Part shown: one piece after another, positions 24,642 through 33,968 of the stretch
Position numbering within the stretch: position 1 is the stretch's first letter
How the letters are laid out: every line of letters begins with the position of its first letter
NCBI GenBank assembly: GCA_947493885.1
Contig: CANLTE010000002.1
Span: forward strand, 434,001-498,000
Source: an uncultured Maribacter sp.
GTDB taxonomy: Bacteria > Bacteroidota > Bacteroidia > Flavobacteriales > Flavobacteriaceae
DNA length: 64,000 bases
Direction of reading: 5' to 3'
Notes under the pieces: model-generated
Databases searched by the model: none
What the model was told of the DNA's origin: nothing
Seen by the model: the letters and a program-made list of their open reading frames with translations, nothing else
Program-made: the position numbers and the translations under genes

Positions 24642-25583
24642 CTACCTTCCTCCAATGGCTTGAATATCTAAAATACAGTCCGTATCTAAACCTGGGAAAA
24701 CCAATAAGCCTTTTGCGGCATTACTTTTCATTTTGCTTAATAAAGTGTTGCCGTTTAATGCACAGCTAGAGTACACTTTATTGCTGTTAACTTTAGCACT
24801 AGCAGATTTGTTGGTTCGCCCAAATTGTAGTTCAGCACGCATTAAACAAATATTTGCATTACAATGATTGTTTGGAGTTTCTTCTCCGTCAGTTAAAACT
24901 GGATCTCCATTTTCATCTCTTACTACATCTTCATGAGGGTTAACCATATCTGTTCCTAAATTTACTAAACCAAATAGGTGTCCAAATTCATGATTTAAAG
25001 TCGCGGTTTCTATATCTACAGTTGTGATTAACCCACCTTTTTGCGCTAAATCCTGTATCGTTTTTTGATAGATAACCATTGAGGTGTTTCTGTAAACAGC
25101 GCCAAGAGTAACAATATCGTTATCAGGTTCATCGGTATCATCAGGTGCATCTGCAAAATAAATGTATATGGCTAAGGTTTTTCCTGAATTGTAAGAATTT
25201 CGGTGTTCTTGTTCTAAATCTGCAACCTCTTGTAATGTTAATGTTTCTTTGTCTGGTGACGATAATTCGGAATAAGTAACCTCAATATCTTCTTTAAAAG
25301 TGTGTTCTTTTAAATAGTCCGTAAATCCTGTTATAGCACTTTCATTAGGTTTGTGCCCAACAACATAATCAATTTCTATAAGTAGTTTGTCAAAATTTGT
25401 ATTGGATAAAATATCACTACCAGAATCACCTGTTGCCCTTAAATTAGCAGTTTTATCAATAGAAGTTGGGTCTGGATTTTCACCTGGATTAGGGTTTTCA
25501 CTGTCTGGACTATCAGAACTACTAGAACATGAACCAAAAAACAAAACAACTAAAACAAGTAAAAACGAAGCAGATTTTTTCAT
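24642..25583 (-). CDS. Zincin-like metalloprotease lipoprotein
   Basis: 313 residues. Seen: lipobox LFFGSC (Cys19), a low-complexity Ser/Asp/Pro/Asn linker (SSSSDSPDSENPNPGENPDP), a mixed domain, and the metzincin-like motif HEFGHLFGLVN with a downstream NPHED that could give the third ligand. DNHCNANICLMRAEL is followed by Cys residues typical of secreted peptidases. Annotated relatives in Flavobacteriia are called membrane metalloproteases. Anchored in the outer or inner membrane, facing outward. The third metzincin position is Asn rather than His or Asp, so activity is not certain. Confidence 0.8.
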   Translation of the reverse strand: MKKSASFLLVLVVLFFGSCSSSSDSPDSENPNPGENPDPTSIDKTANLRATGDSGSDILSNTNFDKLLIEIDYVVGHKPNESAITGFTDYLKEHTFKEDIEVTYSELSSPDKETLTLQEVADLEQEHRNSYNSGKTLAIYIYFADAPDDTDEPDNDIVTLGAVYRNTSMVIYQKTIQDLAQKGGLITTVDIETATLNHEFGHLFGLVNLGTDMVNPHEDVVRDENGDPVLTDGEETPNNHCNANICLMRAELQFGRTNKSASAKVNSNKVYSSCALNGNTLLSKMKSNAAKGLLVFPGLDTDCILDIQAIGGR

Positions 25584-25638
25584 AATACAAATTTGTTACA
25601 TAAAGAGTAACGCAAAAATGATGCCTCCATTATCTTTT

Positions 25639-26334
25639 TTATGATAATCTTGCTAAATAATCATAATGTTCGCCTTCAAAAATAAGTTCGCATTGCAACC
25701 CATTTGCTAGAGCTGCGCGTTGTAACGTATTATAATCTATATAAAGCCAAGGGAATTCAGACGTTTTTTCTTTTTTATATTTCATGGTGAAAGTTACCTC
25801 TCCGTAATAGTTATTATCTGGTATCCAATAGCCACCATCATCATCGCTTTCAAACATATAAATAATATCGCTAGAGTCTATAAGTATTTGACCTCCAGTA
25901 GAAAGCATGTTTTTTAGGTGTGTCAGAAAGTTGCCAATATTAGCCAACGTACCAGCAAGACCGGTACCGTTCATTAGTAAAAGTAAAGTGTCATATTTTT
26001 TATGGTGTTCGTACAAGCTCTCATTAATAGTGTTTTTTATGCCTCTTAACTTGCAGGTTTCAATAGCCCCTTTTGAAGTATCTAAGACAGTAACTTTTTT
26101 GTTTTGTTGTTGAAGCCAAAGACTGTGACTGCCTGCTCCAGCGCCAATATCTAAAATATTACCCTTACATAACTTTAATGCTTTTTGTTCAAGAATGGGC
26201 ATTTCATTAAACGAGCGAAACAAATAGGGAAGTGGTAAAACATCTTCCTCATCTAAAGACGAAAAAGTAATGATGTCTTCAGTGTAATTATTTTGTTGAT
26301 AATCTAGTAAGGCATTACCATAAATATCGTTCAT
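25639..26334 (-). CDS. Class I SAM-dependent methyltransferase
   Basis: 231 residues. Seen: motif I GNILDIGAGAGSHSLWLQ, motif II acidic end VTVLDTSKGAIETC, YDTLLLLMNGTGLAGTLANIGNFL (post-motif IV) and GGQILIDSSDI. Cytoplasmic; substrate unknown. Divergent from the YkgJ-type gene across 85 bp. Confidence 0.88.
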   Translation of the reverse strand: MNDIYGNALLDYQQNNYTEDIITFSSLDEEDVLPLPYLFRSFNEMPILEQKALKLCKGNILDIGAGAGSHSLWLQQQNKKVTVLDTSKGAIETCKLRGIKNTINESLYEHHKKYDTLLLLMNGTGLAGTLANIGNFLTHLKNMLSTGGQILIDSSDIIYMFESDDDGGYWIPDNNYYGEVTFTMKYKKEKTSEFPWLYIDYNTLQRAALANGLQCELIFEGEHYDYLARLS

Positions 26335-26419
26335 GCGTATATTTGTACTTTATAGCAAAGTTCAGGTTTTTGTTTGTCTTAGAAAAATTGAACTCAATTA
26401 TTGCTTGCATATTTAGACC

Positions 26420-26911
26420 ATGAACAATATACTTCAACAATTACCAAAAAAGGCCGCTGAGAAGAAGGGAGAGAATCAAAAGTTTTTTAAAAAACTAAAA
26501 AAGAAACCACCCAAAAATTTGGATTACATTATGCAAGAATTGCATGATGATGAGTTTGAAAAAACCGATTGTTTAACGTGTGCAAATTGTTGCAAAACTA
26601 CGGGTCCTTTGTTTACAAATATTGATATTGAACGTATTGCAAAACATTTTAGACAAAAACCGCAACAGTTTATTAGTGAGTACTTAAAGGTAGATGAGGA
26701 TAATGATTATGTATTGCAACAAGTACCTTGTACTTTTCTGGGTGCCGATAATTATTGTTCTATTTATGATGTGCGCCCTAAAGCATGTCGCGAGTTTCCA
26801 CACACTAATCGTAAAAAGTTTCAACAAATAAGTAACCTAACCTTAAAAAATGTTGAAATATGCCCCGCTGCTTATAATATTGTGGAGGAAATGAAAAAAA
26901 GAATACCTTAA
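26420..26911 (+). CDS. YkgJ-family Cys-cluster protein
   Basis: 163 residues. Seen: CLTCANCCKTTGPLFTNIDIERIAKHF (CxxCxxCC cluster), VPCTFLGADNYCSIYDVRPKACREFPHT, matching the YkgJ/UPF0153 consensus with the CSIYxxRPxxCRxFP signature better than the 1114-1716 protein. Putative zinc- or Fe-S-binding; function unestablished. Convergent with the muramidase gene (2 bp gap). Confidence 0.88.
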   Translation: MNNILQQLPKKAAEKKGENQKFFKKLKKKPPKNLDYIMQELHDDEFEKTDCLTCANCCKTTGPLFTNIDIERIAKHFRQKPQQFISEYLKVDEDNDYVLQQVPCTFLGADNYCSIYDVRPKACREFPHTNRKKFQQISNLTLKNVEICPAAYNIVEEMKKRIP

Positions 26912-26913
26912 AT

Positions 26914-28146
26914 CTAGTTTTCAGGATACAATAAATATTTAGCTCTTATTTTTTTAAAGGCATTAATATCAGCTTGCCAAGTTTTTTTTATTTCACTATT
27001 AGAAAGTCCTGCCTCAATTTGTTGTTGAAGTTTTTCAGTACCCGCATGTTTGGTAAACCCTTTGGTAATAAAAAATTTCTTTTTATTTACGGTATTCATG
27101 TAGGCATCAATAATCCATTGCATGGAAACCTCATTCATTCTAGAAACTTTAGATAAGTCTTTTCCGAAACATTTTTTGCCTTTTTCTTTGGGGTATTTCG
27201 CACCAAAATTAGATTGCGGAACATAACTAAAATCATATTGAATACTATCTAAAAAAGAAGCGCCATAACGTTGAAATTGATATTCTGTTCCTCTGCCCGC
27301 GTTCACATTTGTTCCCTCAAAAAGTCCAAGACTAGGGTACAAATTTATTGCAGTATCATTGGGTAAGTTTGGTGAAGGCCTAATAGTTAGACTGTAGTTT
27401 GTTTTGCGAGAATAGTTTTTTAACGGTATTACAGTTAGTTGCGCTTTTTTGTTGTTTTTTAACCAGCCCTCCTTATTTACCATTGTTGCATACTCACCAA
27501 TGGTCATTCCATACACCAACGGAATTAAAGTCATACCCAAAAAACTAGTATGTTCTTTTTTCATAATTGGTCCATCAACATAATGGATATTTGGATTTGG
27601 ACGGTCAAGAACCAAAATAGGGATATTATTTTCAGCACAAGCTTCCATGACTAATTGTAGTGTTGCTATATAGGTATAAAAGCGAACGCCTACATCCTGA
27701 ATATCAAAAACAACCAAATCAATACCTTTTAATTGTTCATCCGATGGTTTTCTGTTTTTGCCGTACAATGAAATTATAGGAAGTCCAGTTTTTTTATCTA
27801 AACCATCACTTACATGCTCTCCGGCATCTACTTTTCCTCTAAAACCGTGTTCCGGGGCAAAAACTTTTACAATATTAATGTTGTGGCTTAATAAAGAGTC
27901 AATTAAATGGGTGTGACCATTTTTTTTAAAAATCACACTAGTTTGGTTAGCGATAACCGCAATTTGTTTGTTTTTAAGTTTTGGTAAATAAACTTCCGTT
28001 TGGTTTGCACTTATTTGTAATGTGTCATTTTTCGAGGTAGGGTTTTCTACGATATTTTTTTTGTGTGCTTTTCCTTGGTTTCCGCAGGCAGTTAATATAA
28101 AAAACCATAATAAAAATGTACTTTTGAAACTAGGTAAAAATGTCAT
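26914..28146 (-). CDS. DUF1343 / GH171 exo-beta-N-acetylmuramidase-like lipoprotein (NamZ type)
   Basis: 410 residues from ATG at 28146 (an in-frame start at 28200 gives an atypical leader). Seen: lipobox FFILTAC, the N-terminal Rossmann-like part (VIANQTSVI, FAPEHGFRG, GLPIISLYGKNRKPS, DLVVFDIQDVGVRFYTYIATL), VLDRPNPNIHYVDGP, and the C-terminal SPNLPNDTAINLYPSLGLFEGTNVNAGRGT signature of DUF1343. Characterised members release terminal MurNAc from peptidoglycan fragments, so a periplasmic cell-wall-recycling role follows. Starts 3 bp from a divergent permease gene. Confidence 0.9.
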   Translation of the reverse strand: MTFLPSFKSTFLLWFFILTACGNQGKAHKKNIVENPTSKNDTLQISANQTEVYLPKLKNKQIAVIANQTSVIFKKNGHTHLIDSLLSHNINIVKVFAPEHGFRGKVDAGEHVSDGLDKKTGLPIISLYGKNRKPSDEQLKGIDLVVFDIQDVGVRFYTYIATLQLVMEACAENNIPILVLDRPNPNIHYVDGPIMKKEHTSFLGMTLIPLVYGMTIGEYATMVNKEGWLKNNKKAQLTVIPLKNYSRKTNYSLTIRPSPNLPNDTAINLYPSLGLFEGTNVNAGRGTEYQFQRYGASFLDSIQYDFSYVPQSNFGAKYPKEKGKKCFGKDLSKVSRMNEVSMQWIIDAYMNTVNKKKFFITKGFTKHAGTEKLQQQIEAGLSNSEIKKTWQADINAFKKIRAKYLLYPEN

Positions 28147-28149
28147 GAT

Positions 28150-29391
28150 TTGAATTTTGAATACTTTGTAGCCAAACGACTCATTAAGGGTAAGGAGCAT
28201 AAAATTAGTATTTCTGCACCAATAATAAAAATAGCGATTGCGGCAATTGCTATTGGAATTATAATGATGTTGGTTGCTATCGCTACCGGAGTAGGGTTAA
28301 AATATAAAATTCGGGAAAAAGTAACTGCTTTTAATGGTCATATTCAAATTTTTAATTACGATAGTAATTCTTCTGAAGTTTCAGTAAAACCTGTTTCTTT
28401 GGAACAAGATTTCTACCCTAAGTTTACTAGTATTGATGGTGTTTTACATGTGCAAGCTGTTGCCAATAAAGGAGGTATTATACGTACTGAAGACACTTTT
28501 GAAGGGATTATTGCTAAAGGAGTAGGAACCGATTATAATTGGGATGTTTTTAAAGAATATGTAGTTGATGGTAGTTTGCCTGATTATTCAGGTGAATTGG
28601 GTAATCAAGTTTTAATGTCTAGCCTAATGGCAAATAGACTACAATTGAAAACCGGTGATGATTTTTATGCTTTTTTTCTGAAAGAACAAGATGTATCAAA
28701 AGCTCCTAATCAACGAAAATTTGTGATATCAGGTATTTACGATAGTGGTTTTGAAGAGTTTGATGGAACTTATTTATTTGTTGATATAAGACATGTTCAA
28801 CGAATGAACAAATGGTCGGAAAATGAAGTAGGGAATTTTGAAGTTTTCCTGAATGATTTTGATGATATTGATAAAAAAAGTAATGAAATATATGGTAAAG
28901 TAGTTTCCAGCCTAGATGTTAAAACTATCAAAGATAAATACTATAAAATATTTGAATGGATAGGTTTGTTTGATTTTAATATTGCCATCATTATTGGTAT
29001 CATGATTATAGTAGGCGGTATTAATATGATAACGGCACTTTTGGTTTTAATTTTAGAACGAACACAAATGATAGGGGTGTTAAAAGCACTTGGGTCTACT
29101 AATTGGACCATAAGAAAAGTGTTTTTATATAATGCTTCGTATTTAATTGGTATTGGATTGTTCTGGGGAAATATTGTTGGCCTAGGATTTATATTGATAC
29201 AACAAAAGTTTAAACTTTTTAAGTTCCCAAATCCAAAAGAATATTATATTGATTATATACCTGTGCATATAGATTTTTCTACTATAATAGCCCTTAATTT
29301 AGGAGTACTACTTTTATGTTTATTAATGTTATTGCTTCCATCATATATTATTACAAAAATAACTCCAGTTAAGGCGATGAAGTTTGAATAG
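28150..29391 (+). CDS. LolC/LolE-FtsX-like ABC transporter permease
   Basis: 413 residues with a TTG start (MNFEYFVAKRLIKG matches family N-termini, so the start is well placed). Seen: N-terminal TM (IIKIAIAAIAIGIIMMLVAIA), a large periplasmic MacB-PCD-like domain (about 45-245), then three C-terminal TMs including GGINMITALLVLILERTQMIGVLKALGSTN, the FtsX-domain hallmark. Likely extracts or moves lipoproteins or outer-membrane components with an ATPase encoded elsewhere. Its start is 3 bp from the divergent muramidase ATG. Confidence 0.88.
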   Translation: MNFEYFVAKRLIKGKEHKISISAPIIKIAIAAIAIGIIMMLVAIATGVGLKYKIREKVTAFNGHIQIFNYDSNSSEVSVKPVSLEQDFYPKFTSIDGVLHVQAVANKGGIIRTEDTFEGIIAKGVGTDYNWDVFKEYVVDGSLPDYSGELGNQVLMSSLMANRLQLKTGDDFYAFFLKEQDVSKAPNQRKFVISGIYDSGFEEFDGTYLFVDIRHVQRMNKWSENEVGNFEVFLNDFDDIDKKSNEIYGKVVSSLDVKTIKDKYYKIFEWIGLFDFNIAIIIGIMIIVGGINMITALLVLILERTQMIGVLKALGSTNWTIRKVFLYNASYLIGIGLFWGNIVGLGFILIQQKFKLFKFPNPKEYYIDYIPVHIDFSTIIALNLGVLLLCLLMLLLPSYIITKITPVKAMKFE

Positions 29392-29489
29392 TTTTTAAGC
29401 ATTAAACACTCTTTTATTTAAGGTAAATCTTACGTGGTTTTGTATCTTAATGCAAAAATTAAGCAGTAAGCAACTAACAACTAAGCTAT

Positions 29490-30266
29490 ATGGTTGAACT
29501 ACATTATTTAGAACAAAAAGTAAAGATTGATAAGGGTGAACTTGTTAGCTATACGGTCTCAAATTATGAGTGTATTCATCAAAAAGGGAGTCCGGGGTGG
29601 CGAAACTCAGATACCGAAATGTTTCCAATTATCGGACCAGTAAATGATGCTGATTATACCGTGCGGACTCCTAAAGGAGAAGCTAAACAGGATCAACATG
29701 GTTTATTACGTGAACTTTCTTACGAGTTAATGCTTCAGGAAAAACATAAAGTAATTTTTAAGAAAGAATATAAGGCGAACACAAAAATTGCCAATAGCAA
29801 ATATCCAGCTAAATCTACCCAAGAATCACTTTTATGGCCCTATGATTTTAGTTTTTGTAAACTATTTGAAATTACCAATGAAGGATTAAAAGTTTCGTTT
29901 ACTATTACAGGTGAAGAAGGTATGCCTTTTATGCTTGGGTATCATCCAGCGTTTAAGTTATATAGCAAAAAAGCAATCGTTAATGCTAGTGAAAAAAACA
30001 TAACTTTAGCAGAAATAAAGGATGCCGGAAGTAACGCTTACCCTGTTCAGAATTGTGCTGATATTATTTTAAAAGATGAAAAAGAAGTTTATCTGAAAAC
30101 GGTTGGGTTTAATCACTTTATGTTATGGACTGAGGTTGATAACATGTTGTGTATAGAACCTATAAGTTTTTATCCTTATGCGGTTTCTCAAAATAACTTA
30201 GCTGAAGGTTTTCAGTTTTTAGAAAAAAAACCAAAGGAATTTTCGGTACTTATAGCGGTTAAATAA
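29490..30266 (+). CDS. Aldose 1-epimerase-family (galactose mutarotase-like) protein
   Basis: 258 residues. Seen: FPIIGPVNDADYTV, QHGLLRELSYEL with the active-site-like His, FSFCKLFEITNEGLKVSFTITG and MPFMLGYHPAFKLY with a second His, plus CIEPISFYPYA carrying the acidic residue. Predicted to interconvert sugar anomers; ligand unknown. Stop overlaps the next gene's ATG (TAATG), so it is coupled to the Crp/Fnr regulator. Confidence 0.85.
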   Translation: MVELHYLEQKVKIDKGELVSYTVSNYECIHQKGSPGWRNSDTEMFPIIGPVNDADYTVRTPKGEAKQDQHGLLRELSYELMLQEKHKVIFKKEYKANTKIANSKYPAKSTQESLLWPYDFSFCKLFEITNEGLKVSFTITGEEGMPFMLGYHPAFKLYSKKAIVNASEKNITLAEIKDAGSNAYPVQNCADIILKDEKEVYLKTVGFNHFMLWTEVDNMLCIEPISFYPYAVSQNNLAEGFQFLEKKPKEFSVLIAVK

Positions 30267-30898
30267 TGCAAAACGAATTAATAAATAATTATGGAGGTGC
30301 TTTTGAAGAAAACCTATTACTTGAAATTCAGCAATACGGCAGGATTAAAAAAGTACAACCAGGTGATTTTTTAATCGATTTTGGACAAACTATTTCCGCA
30401 ATGCCTTTATTGTTTTCTGGTGCAATAAAAGTACTTCGTGAGGATGAAAACGGAGATGAGTTACTATTGTATTTTTTAGAAAAAGGCGATACCTGTGCAA
30501 TGACGTTTTCGTGTTGCATGGGACAAAGTAAAAGTGAAATAAGAGCAGTTGCAGAAACCGAAGCGGAGCTTTTAATGATTCCTATTGCGCAAATGGAATT
30601 ATGGATGCAAAAATATAAAAGTTGGAGAGCCTTTGTTTTAAATAGTTATCATTCAAGAATGACAGAGCTTTTGGAAACCGTAGATTCTCTTGCTTTTATG
30701 AAAATGGATGAACGTTTGCTAAAATATCTTTTTGATAAATCTAAGGTTAACAAGAATAGTGTTGTACGAAGTACACATCATGAAATAGCACAAGATTTAA
30801 ATTCCTCTAGAGTGGTAATTTCACGCCTTCTTAAAAAGTTGGAAAACAAAGGTAAAATAGCACAACAACGAAATTATATTAAACTTTTAGACATTTAG
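30266..30898 (+). CDS. Crp/Fnr regulator with clustered cysteines, sulfur cassette
   Basis: 210 residues. Seen: cyclic-nucleotide-like beta roll (VQPGDFLIDFGQTISAMPLLFSGAIKVLRED), three Cys at about 77, 83 and 84 (DTCAMTFSCCMG), a long dimer helix, and an HTH (HHEIAQDLNSSRVVISRLLKKLENKG). It lacks the FNR N-terminal Fe-S Cys motif; the Cys trio could sense persulfides or oxidants (inference). It heads a codirectional run: di-haem peroxidase, SulP transporter, persulfide dioxygenase-rhodanese. Two palindromes with ATTA centres (33901-33914 and 35392-35405) are candidate targets. Confidence 0.88.
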   Translation: MQNELINNYGGAFEENLLLEIQQYGRIKKVQPGDFLIDFGQTISAMPLLFSGAIKVLREDENGDELLLYFLEKGDTCAMTFSCCMGQSKSEIRAVAETEAELLMIPIAQMELWMQKYKSWRAFVLNSYHSRMTELLETVDSLAFMKMDERLLKYLFDKSKVNKNSVVRSTHHEIAQDLNSSRVVISRLLKKLENKGKIAQQRNYIKLLDI

Positions 30899-30907
30899 GG
30901 TATATCA

Positions 30908-32089
30908 ATGAATAAAATTAGGTTGAATTTTTTTGTACTTCTTTGTATTTTAAGTGTTTTTGCCTGCAAAGAACGTAGGTCAGAAAAGATGGTAGAATTT
31001 ACTGTTCCGAAAGACACTTTTGGTTTTAAAGCATTGCCTACTGCGATTTTAAGCCCAACAAACAATCCCCAGACTAAAGAAAAAATAGCGCTAGGTAAAT
31101 TACTGTTTTATGATCCCATTTTATCTGGTGGTAAAGATGTGGCTTGTGCAACCTGTCATCATCCAAAAACTGGATACGCAGAATTTTTAGATGTTTCCAT
31201 AGGTTCTAATGGAAAGGGTTTTGGAGGAAAAAGAAGGTTTAAAAAGCCTAATAATATTCCTTTTGTAAAGCGTAATGCGCATACCATATTAAATACCGCT
31301 TTTAATGGTTTGCAAAAAGATAGCTTGTATTCACCAGAAGATGCCCCTATGTTTTGGGATGTAAGAGCAAAAAGTCTAGAAAGTCAGGCGCTATTACCAA
31401 TTAAATCTTTTGAAGAAATGCGTGGCGCAGCATATTCAGAAGAAGAAATATTACGGGAACTTGAAAACCGTTTAAGTAAAATATCAGAGTATAAAAAATT
31501 GTTTAAAAATGTTTTTGGAACTCATAATGCTATCAGTGCAGAAAATATAGCAAAGGCAATAGCTGCATTTGAAAGAACCTTGGTAACCAATAATTCCAGA
31601 TTTGACCAATATATGAAGGGAGATTCTGCAGCAATTCAGTTATCTGAAAAGGAAGGGTTCACGCTTTTTAAAAAAATTGGCTGTGCTGGTTGTCATAGTG
31701 GTCCAATGTTTACAGATTATAAAACTCATGTGCTGGGTGTTCCTGAAAACGAAAAAGTAAAACAAATAGATAGTGGTTTATGTAGAACGTTTGAGTTTAG
31801 AACGCCAACACTTCGTAATTTAAGATTTACAGCACCCTATATGCATAATGGAAGTTTTGTAAGCCTTCAAAAAGTAATGGAGTTTTACGAAGACATTTCA
31901 AATGATAAGGTCAGAAACAAAAATATTGCTGTTAACGAATTTGATCCGTTGGTAAAGGAATTAGATTTTTCGGCTAAAGATATTTCCCTAATTATATCAT
32001 TTTTAAATACACTTAACGATGATGATTTTGATAAGGAAATTCCTGAGAAAGTACCTAGCGGGTTACCAGTAGGAGGGGACATTCAATAA
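30908..32089 (+). CDS. Di-haem cytochrome c peroxidase lipoprotein (MauG/CcpA family)
   Basis: 393 residues. Seen: lipobox VFAC (Cys20), first haem site CATCHHPKTGYA with following FGGKRRFKKPNN, second haem site CAGCHSGPMFTD, and the C-terminal FRTPTLRNLRFTAPYMHNGSFVSLQKVMEFY that carries the distal Met ligand. Reduces hydrogen peroxide or oxidises a partner in the periplasm. Nine bases after the Crp/Fnr gene. Confidence 0.92.
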   Translation: MNKIRLNFFVLLCILSVFACKERRSEKMVEFTVPKDTFGFKALPTAILSPTNNPQTKEKIALGKLLFYDPILSGGKDVACATCHHPKTGYAEFLDVSIGSNGKGFGGKRRFKKPNNIPFVKRNAHTILNTAFNGLQKDSLYSPEDAPMFWDVRAKSLESQALLPIKSFEEMRGAAYSEEEILRELENRLSKISEYKKLFKNVFGTHNAISAENIAKAIAAFERTLVTNNSRFDQYMKGDSAAIQLSEKEGFTLFKKIGCAGCHSGPMFTDYKTHVLGVPENEKVKQIDSGLCRTFEFRTPTLRNLRFTAPYMHNGSFVSLQKVMEFYEDISNDKVRNKNIAVNEFDPLVKELDFSAKDISLIISFLNTLNDDDFDKEIPEKVPSGLPVGGDIQ

Positions 32090-32144
32090 GAAATATTATT
32101 TGATAATAGTGTGCAAAAATAAATGTACTTTAAACGCTAATGCC

Positions 32145-32173
32145 TTGGTTTTGCGGATTTAGTTTTAAATTTG
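32145..32173 (+). promoter_or_regulatory. Putative sulP promoter, near-leaderless
   Basis: TTG at 32145-32147, 18 bp spacer, TAAATTTG at 32166-32173; the ATG at 32178 follows after 4 bases. Confidence 0.5.
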
Positions 32174-32177
32174 ACCA

Positions 32178-33908
32178 ATGCATAAAATATTTCCTTTTTT
32201 ACAATGGGTGTCTACCTACGAGAAATCTTTTTTTTCTAAGGACTTGCTTGCAGGGATTATTGTGGGCATAATATTGGTGCCTCAAGGAATGGCTTATGCT
32301 ATGATTGCGGGGCTTCCTCCAGTATATGGATTGTATGCATCGTTGTTTCCAGTTTTAACATATGTTTTTTTAGGAACCTCCCGACAAGTATCTGTAGGTC
32401 CCGTTGCCATGGATTCACTTTTGGTAGCAGCTGGGTTAGGTACATTGGCCATTTCGGGTATTGAAAATTATATTTTAATGGCGATTGTATTAGCCTTTTC
32501 TGTGGGGTTTATACAAGTTGTTTTAGGAATTTTTAGAGTAGGCTTTTTGGTAAATTTTCTTTCCAGACCAGTTATAAGTGGTTTTACTTCAGCCGCGGCT
32601 TTAATAATAATATTTAGTCAGTTAAAGCATTTATTAGGAGTTAGTATTCCTGGTAGTAATAAGTTTCACCAAATGTTTATAAACGTTTTTAAGCATATTA
32701 AAGACTTTAATCCCTATGATTTAGGTATTGGTTTAATAGGGATTTTATTAATTATCTTATTTAAAAAATGGGATAAACGTATACCATCAATTTTGATAGT
32801 GGTTTTTATTGGGATAATTGCAGTTTATTTTGGGGGATTAGAAAATAAAAATGTAAAGTTGGTAGGCGAAATTGCAATAGGATTGCCATCATTTTCGATG
32901 CCAGAAGTAAACCTGAAAAATATAAAAGAGATATGGCCAATTGCACTAACCTTAGCTTTGGTTGGTTATTTAGAAGCTATTTCCATTGGTAAAGCACTGG
33001 AAGAAAAAAGTGGAGAAGAAACACTTGATGCTAACAAGGAATTAATAGCGCTGGGAACCTCTAATATTGTGGGGTCTTTTTTTCAGGCTTTTCCGATTAC
33101 TGCAAGTTTTTCAAGATCTGCAATTAACGCAGAGGCAGGCGCTAAAACAAATTTAGCCGCGGTAGTAAGTGTAATAATGGTTGCCGTTACATTACTTTTT
33201 TTAACCCCCATTTTTTATTATCTACCCAATGCCGTTTTAGCAAGTATAATTATGGTTTCGGTTTTTGGACTTATTGATGTTTCGTATGCGAAAAGCCTTT
33301 GGGTATATCGAAAAGATGAGTTTATGGTGTTATTGCTTACGTTTTTAATAACCTTATTGGTGGGTATAAAGGAAGGAATAATAGTGGGGGTTTTATTCTC
33401 ATTATTACTTATGGTGTATAGAACATCAAAACCTCATTTTGCGGTATTAGGTAATATTAAAAACTCGGACTACTACAAAAATGTAAATCGTTTTGGAGAT
33501 GAGGTTATTCTTAGAGAAGATTTGCTCCTTATTAGATTTGATGCCCAGTTGTATTTTGGAAATACTGGCTTTTTTAAAAAAGAATTATATAAGTTAATAA
33601 AAGGAAAAGGAAGTGGTCTTAAAGGTGTAATTCTGAATGCTGAAGCTATTAATTATATAGATTCTACAGCTGCTAACATGCTGATTAAGGTAATTAAAGA
33701 AACTAAAGAAAATAAACTTCAATTTTATATAGCTGGTGCTATTGGCCCTACCCGAGATATTATATTTAGTAGCGGAATTATTGATGTGTTGGATAAAGAA
33801 CACCTTTTTGTAAAAACTAAAGAAGCAGTTGCCTATTTTGATAATCCAGACACGGTTTCTGCTTTAGGTTCAAAGGTGGCCTACCAAAATACCTTAAACG
33901 GTAACTAA
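32178..33908 (+). CDS. SulP-family anion transporter with STAS domain
   Basis: 576 residues. Seen: LAGIIVGIILVPQGMAYAMIAGLPPVYGLYASLFPVLTYVFLGTSRQVSVGPVA (SulP signature), about 12 TM segments, the second signature around SFFQAFPITASFSRSAIN, and a C-terminal STAS domain (about 430-560, LKGVILNAEAINYIDSTAANML). Inner-membrane sulfate or other anion transporter. In this cassette it probably moves the sulfite/sulfate produced by the next gene (inference). Confidence 0.95.
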   Translation: MHKIFPFLQWVSTYEKSFFSKDLLAGIIVGIILVPQGMAYAMIAGLPPVYGLYASLFPVLTYVFLGTSRQVSVGPVAMDSLLVAAGLGTLAISGIENYILMAIVLAFSVGFIQVVLGIFRVGFLVNFLSRPVISGFTSAAALIIIFSQLKHLLGVSIPGSNKFHQMFINVFKHIKDFNPYDLGIGLIGILLIILFKKWDKRIPSILIVVFIGIIAVYFGGLENKNVKLVGEIAIGLPSFSMPEVNLKNIKEIWPIALTLALVGYLEAISIGKALEEKSGEETLDANKELIALGTSNIVGSFFQAFPITASFSRSAINAEAGAKTNLAAVVSVIMVAVTLLFLTPIFYYLPNAVLASIIMVSVFGLIDVSYAKSLWVYRKDEFMVLLLTFLITLLVGIKEGIIVGVLFSLLLMVYRTSKPHFAVLGNIKNSDYYKNVNRFGDEVILREDLLLIRFDAQLYFGNTGFFKKELYKLIKGKGSGLKGVILNAEAINYIDSTAANMLIKVIKETKENKLQFYIAGAIGPTRDIIFSSGIIDVLDKEHLFVKTKEAVAYFDNPDTVSALGSKVAYQNTLNGN

Positions 33909-33914
33909 TGTTAC
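33901..33914. promoter_or_regulatory. Palindrome before the persulfide dioxygenase gene
   Basis: GTAACTAATGTTAC: perfect 5 bp arms, 4 bp centre TAAT. Its reverse strand shares the ATTA centre with the palindrome at 35392. It overlaps the sulP stop codon and lies upstream of a TATTTTTG sequence at 33935-33942 that could be a -7 box. Crp/Fnr-size symmetry; assignment to the cassette regulator is inferred. Confidence 0.4.
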
Positions 33915-33968
33915 AGACACGGGTTTAGTATTTCGTATTTTTGGTAGACGATGTAAAAGATAAATGTT

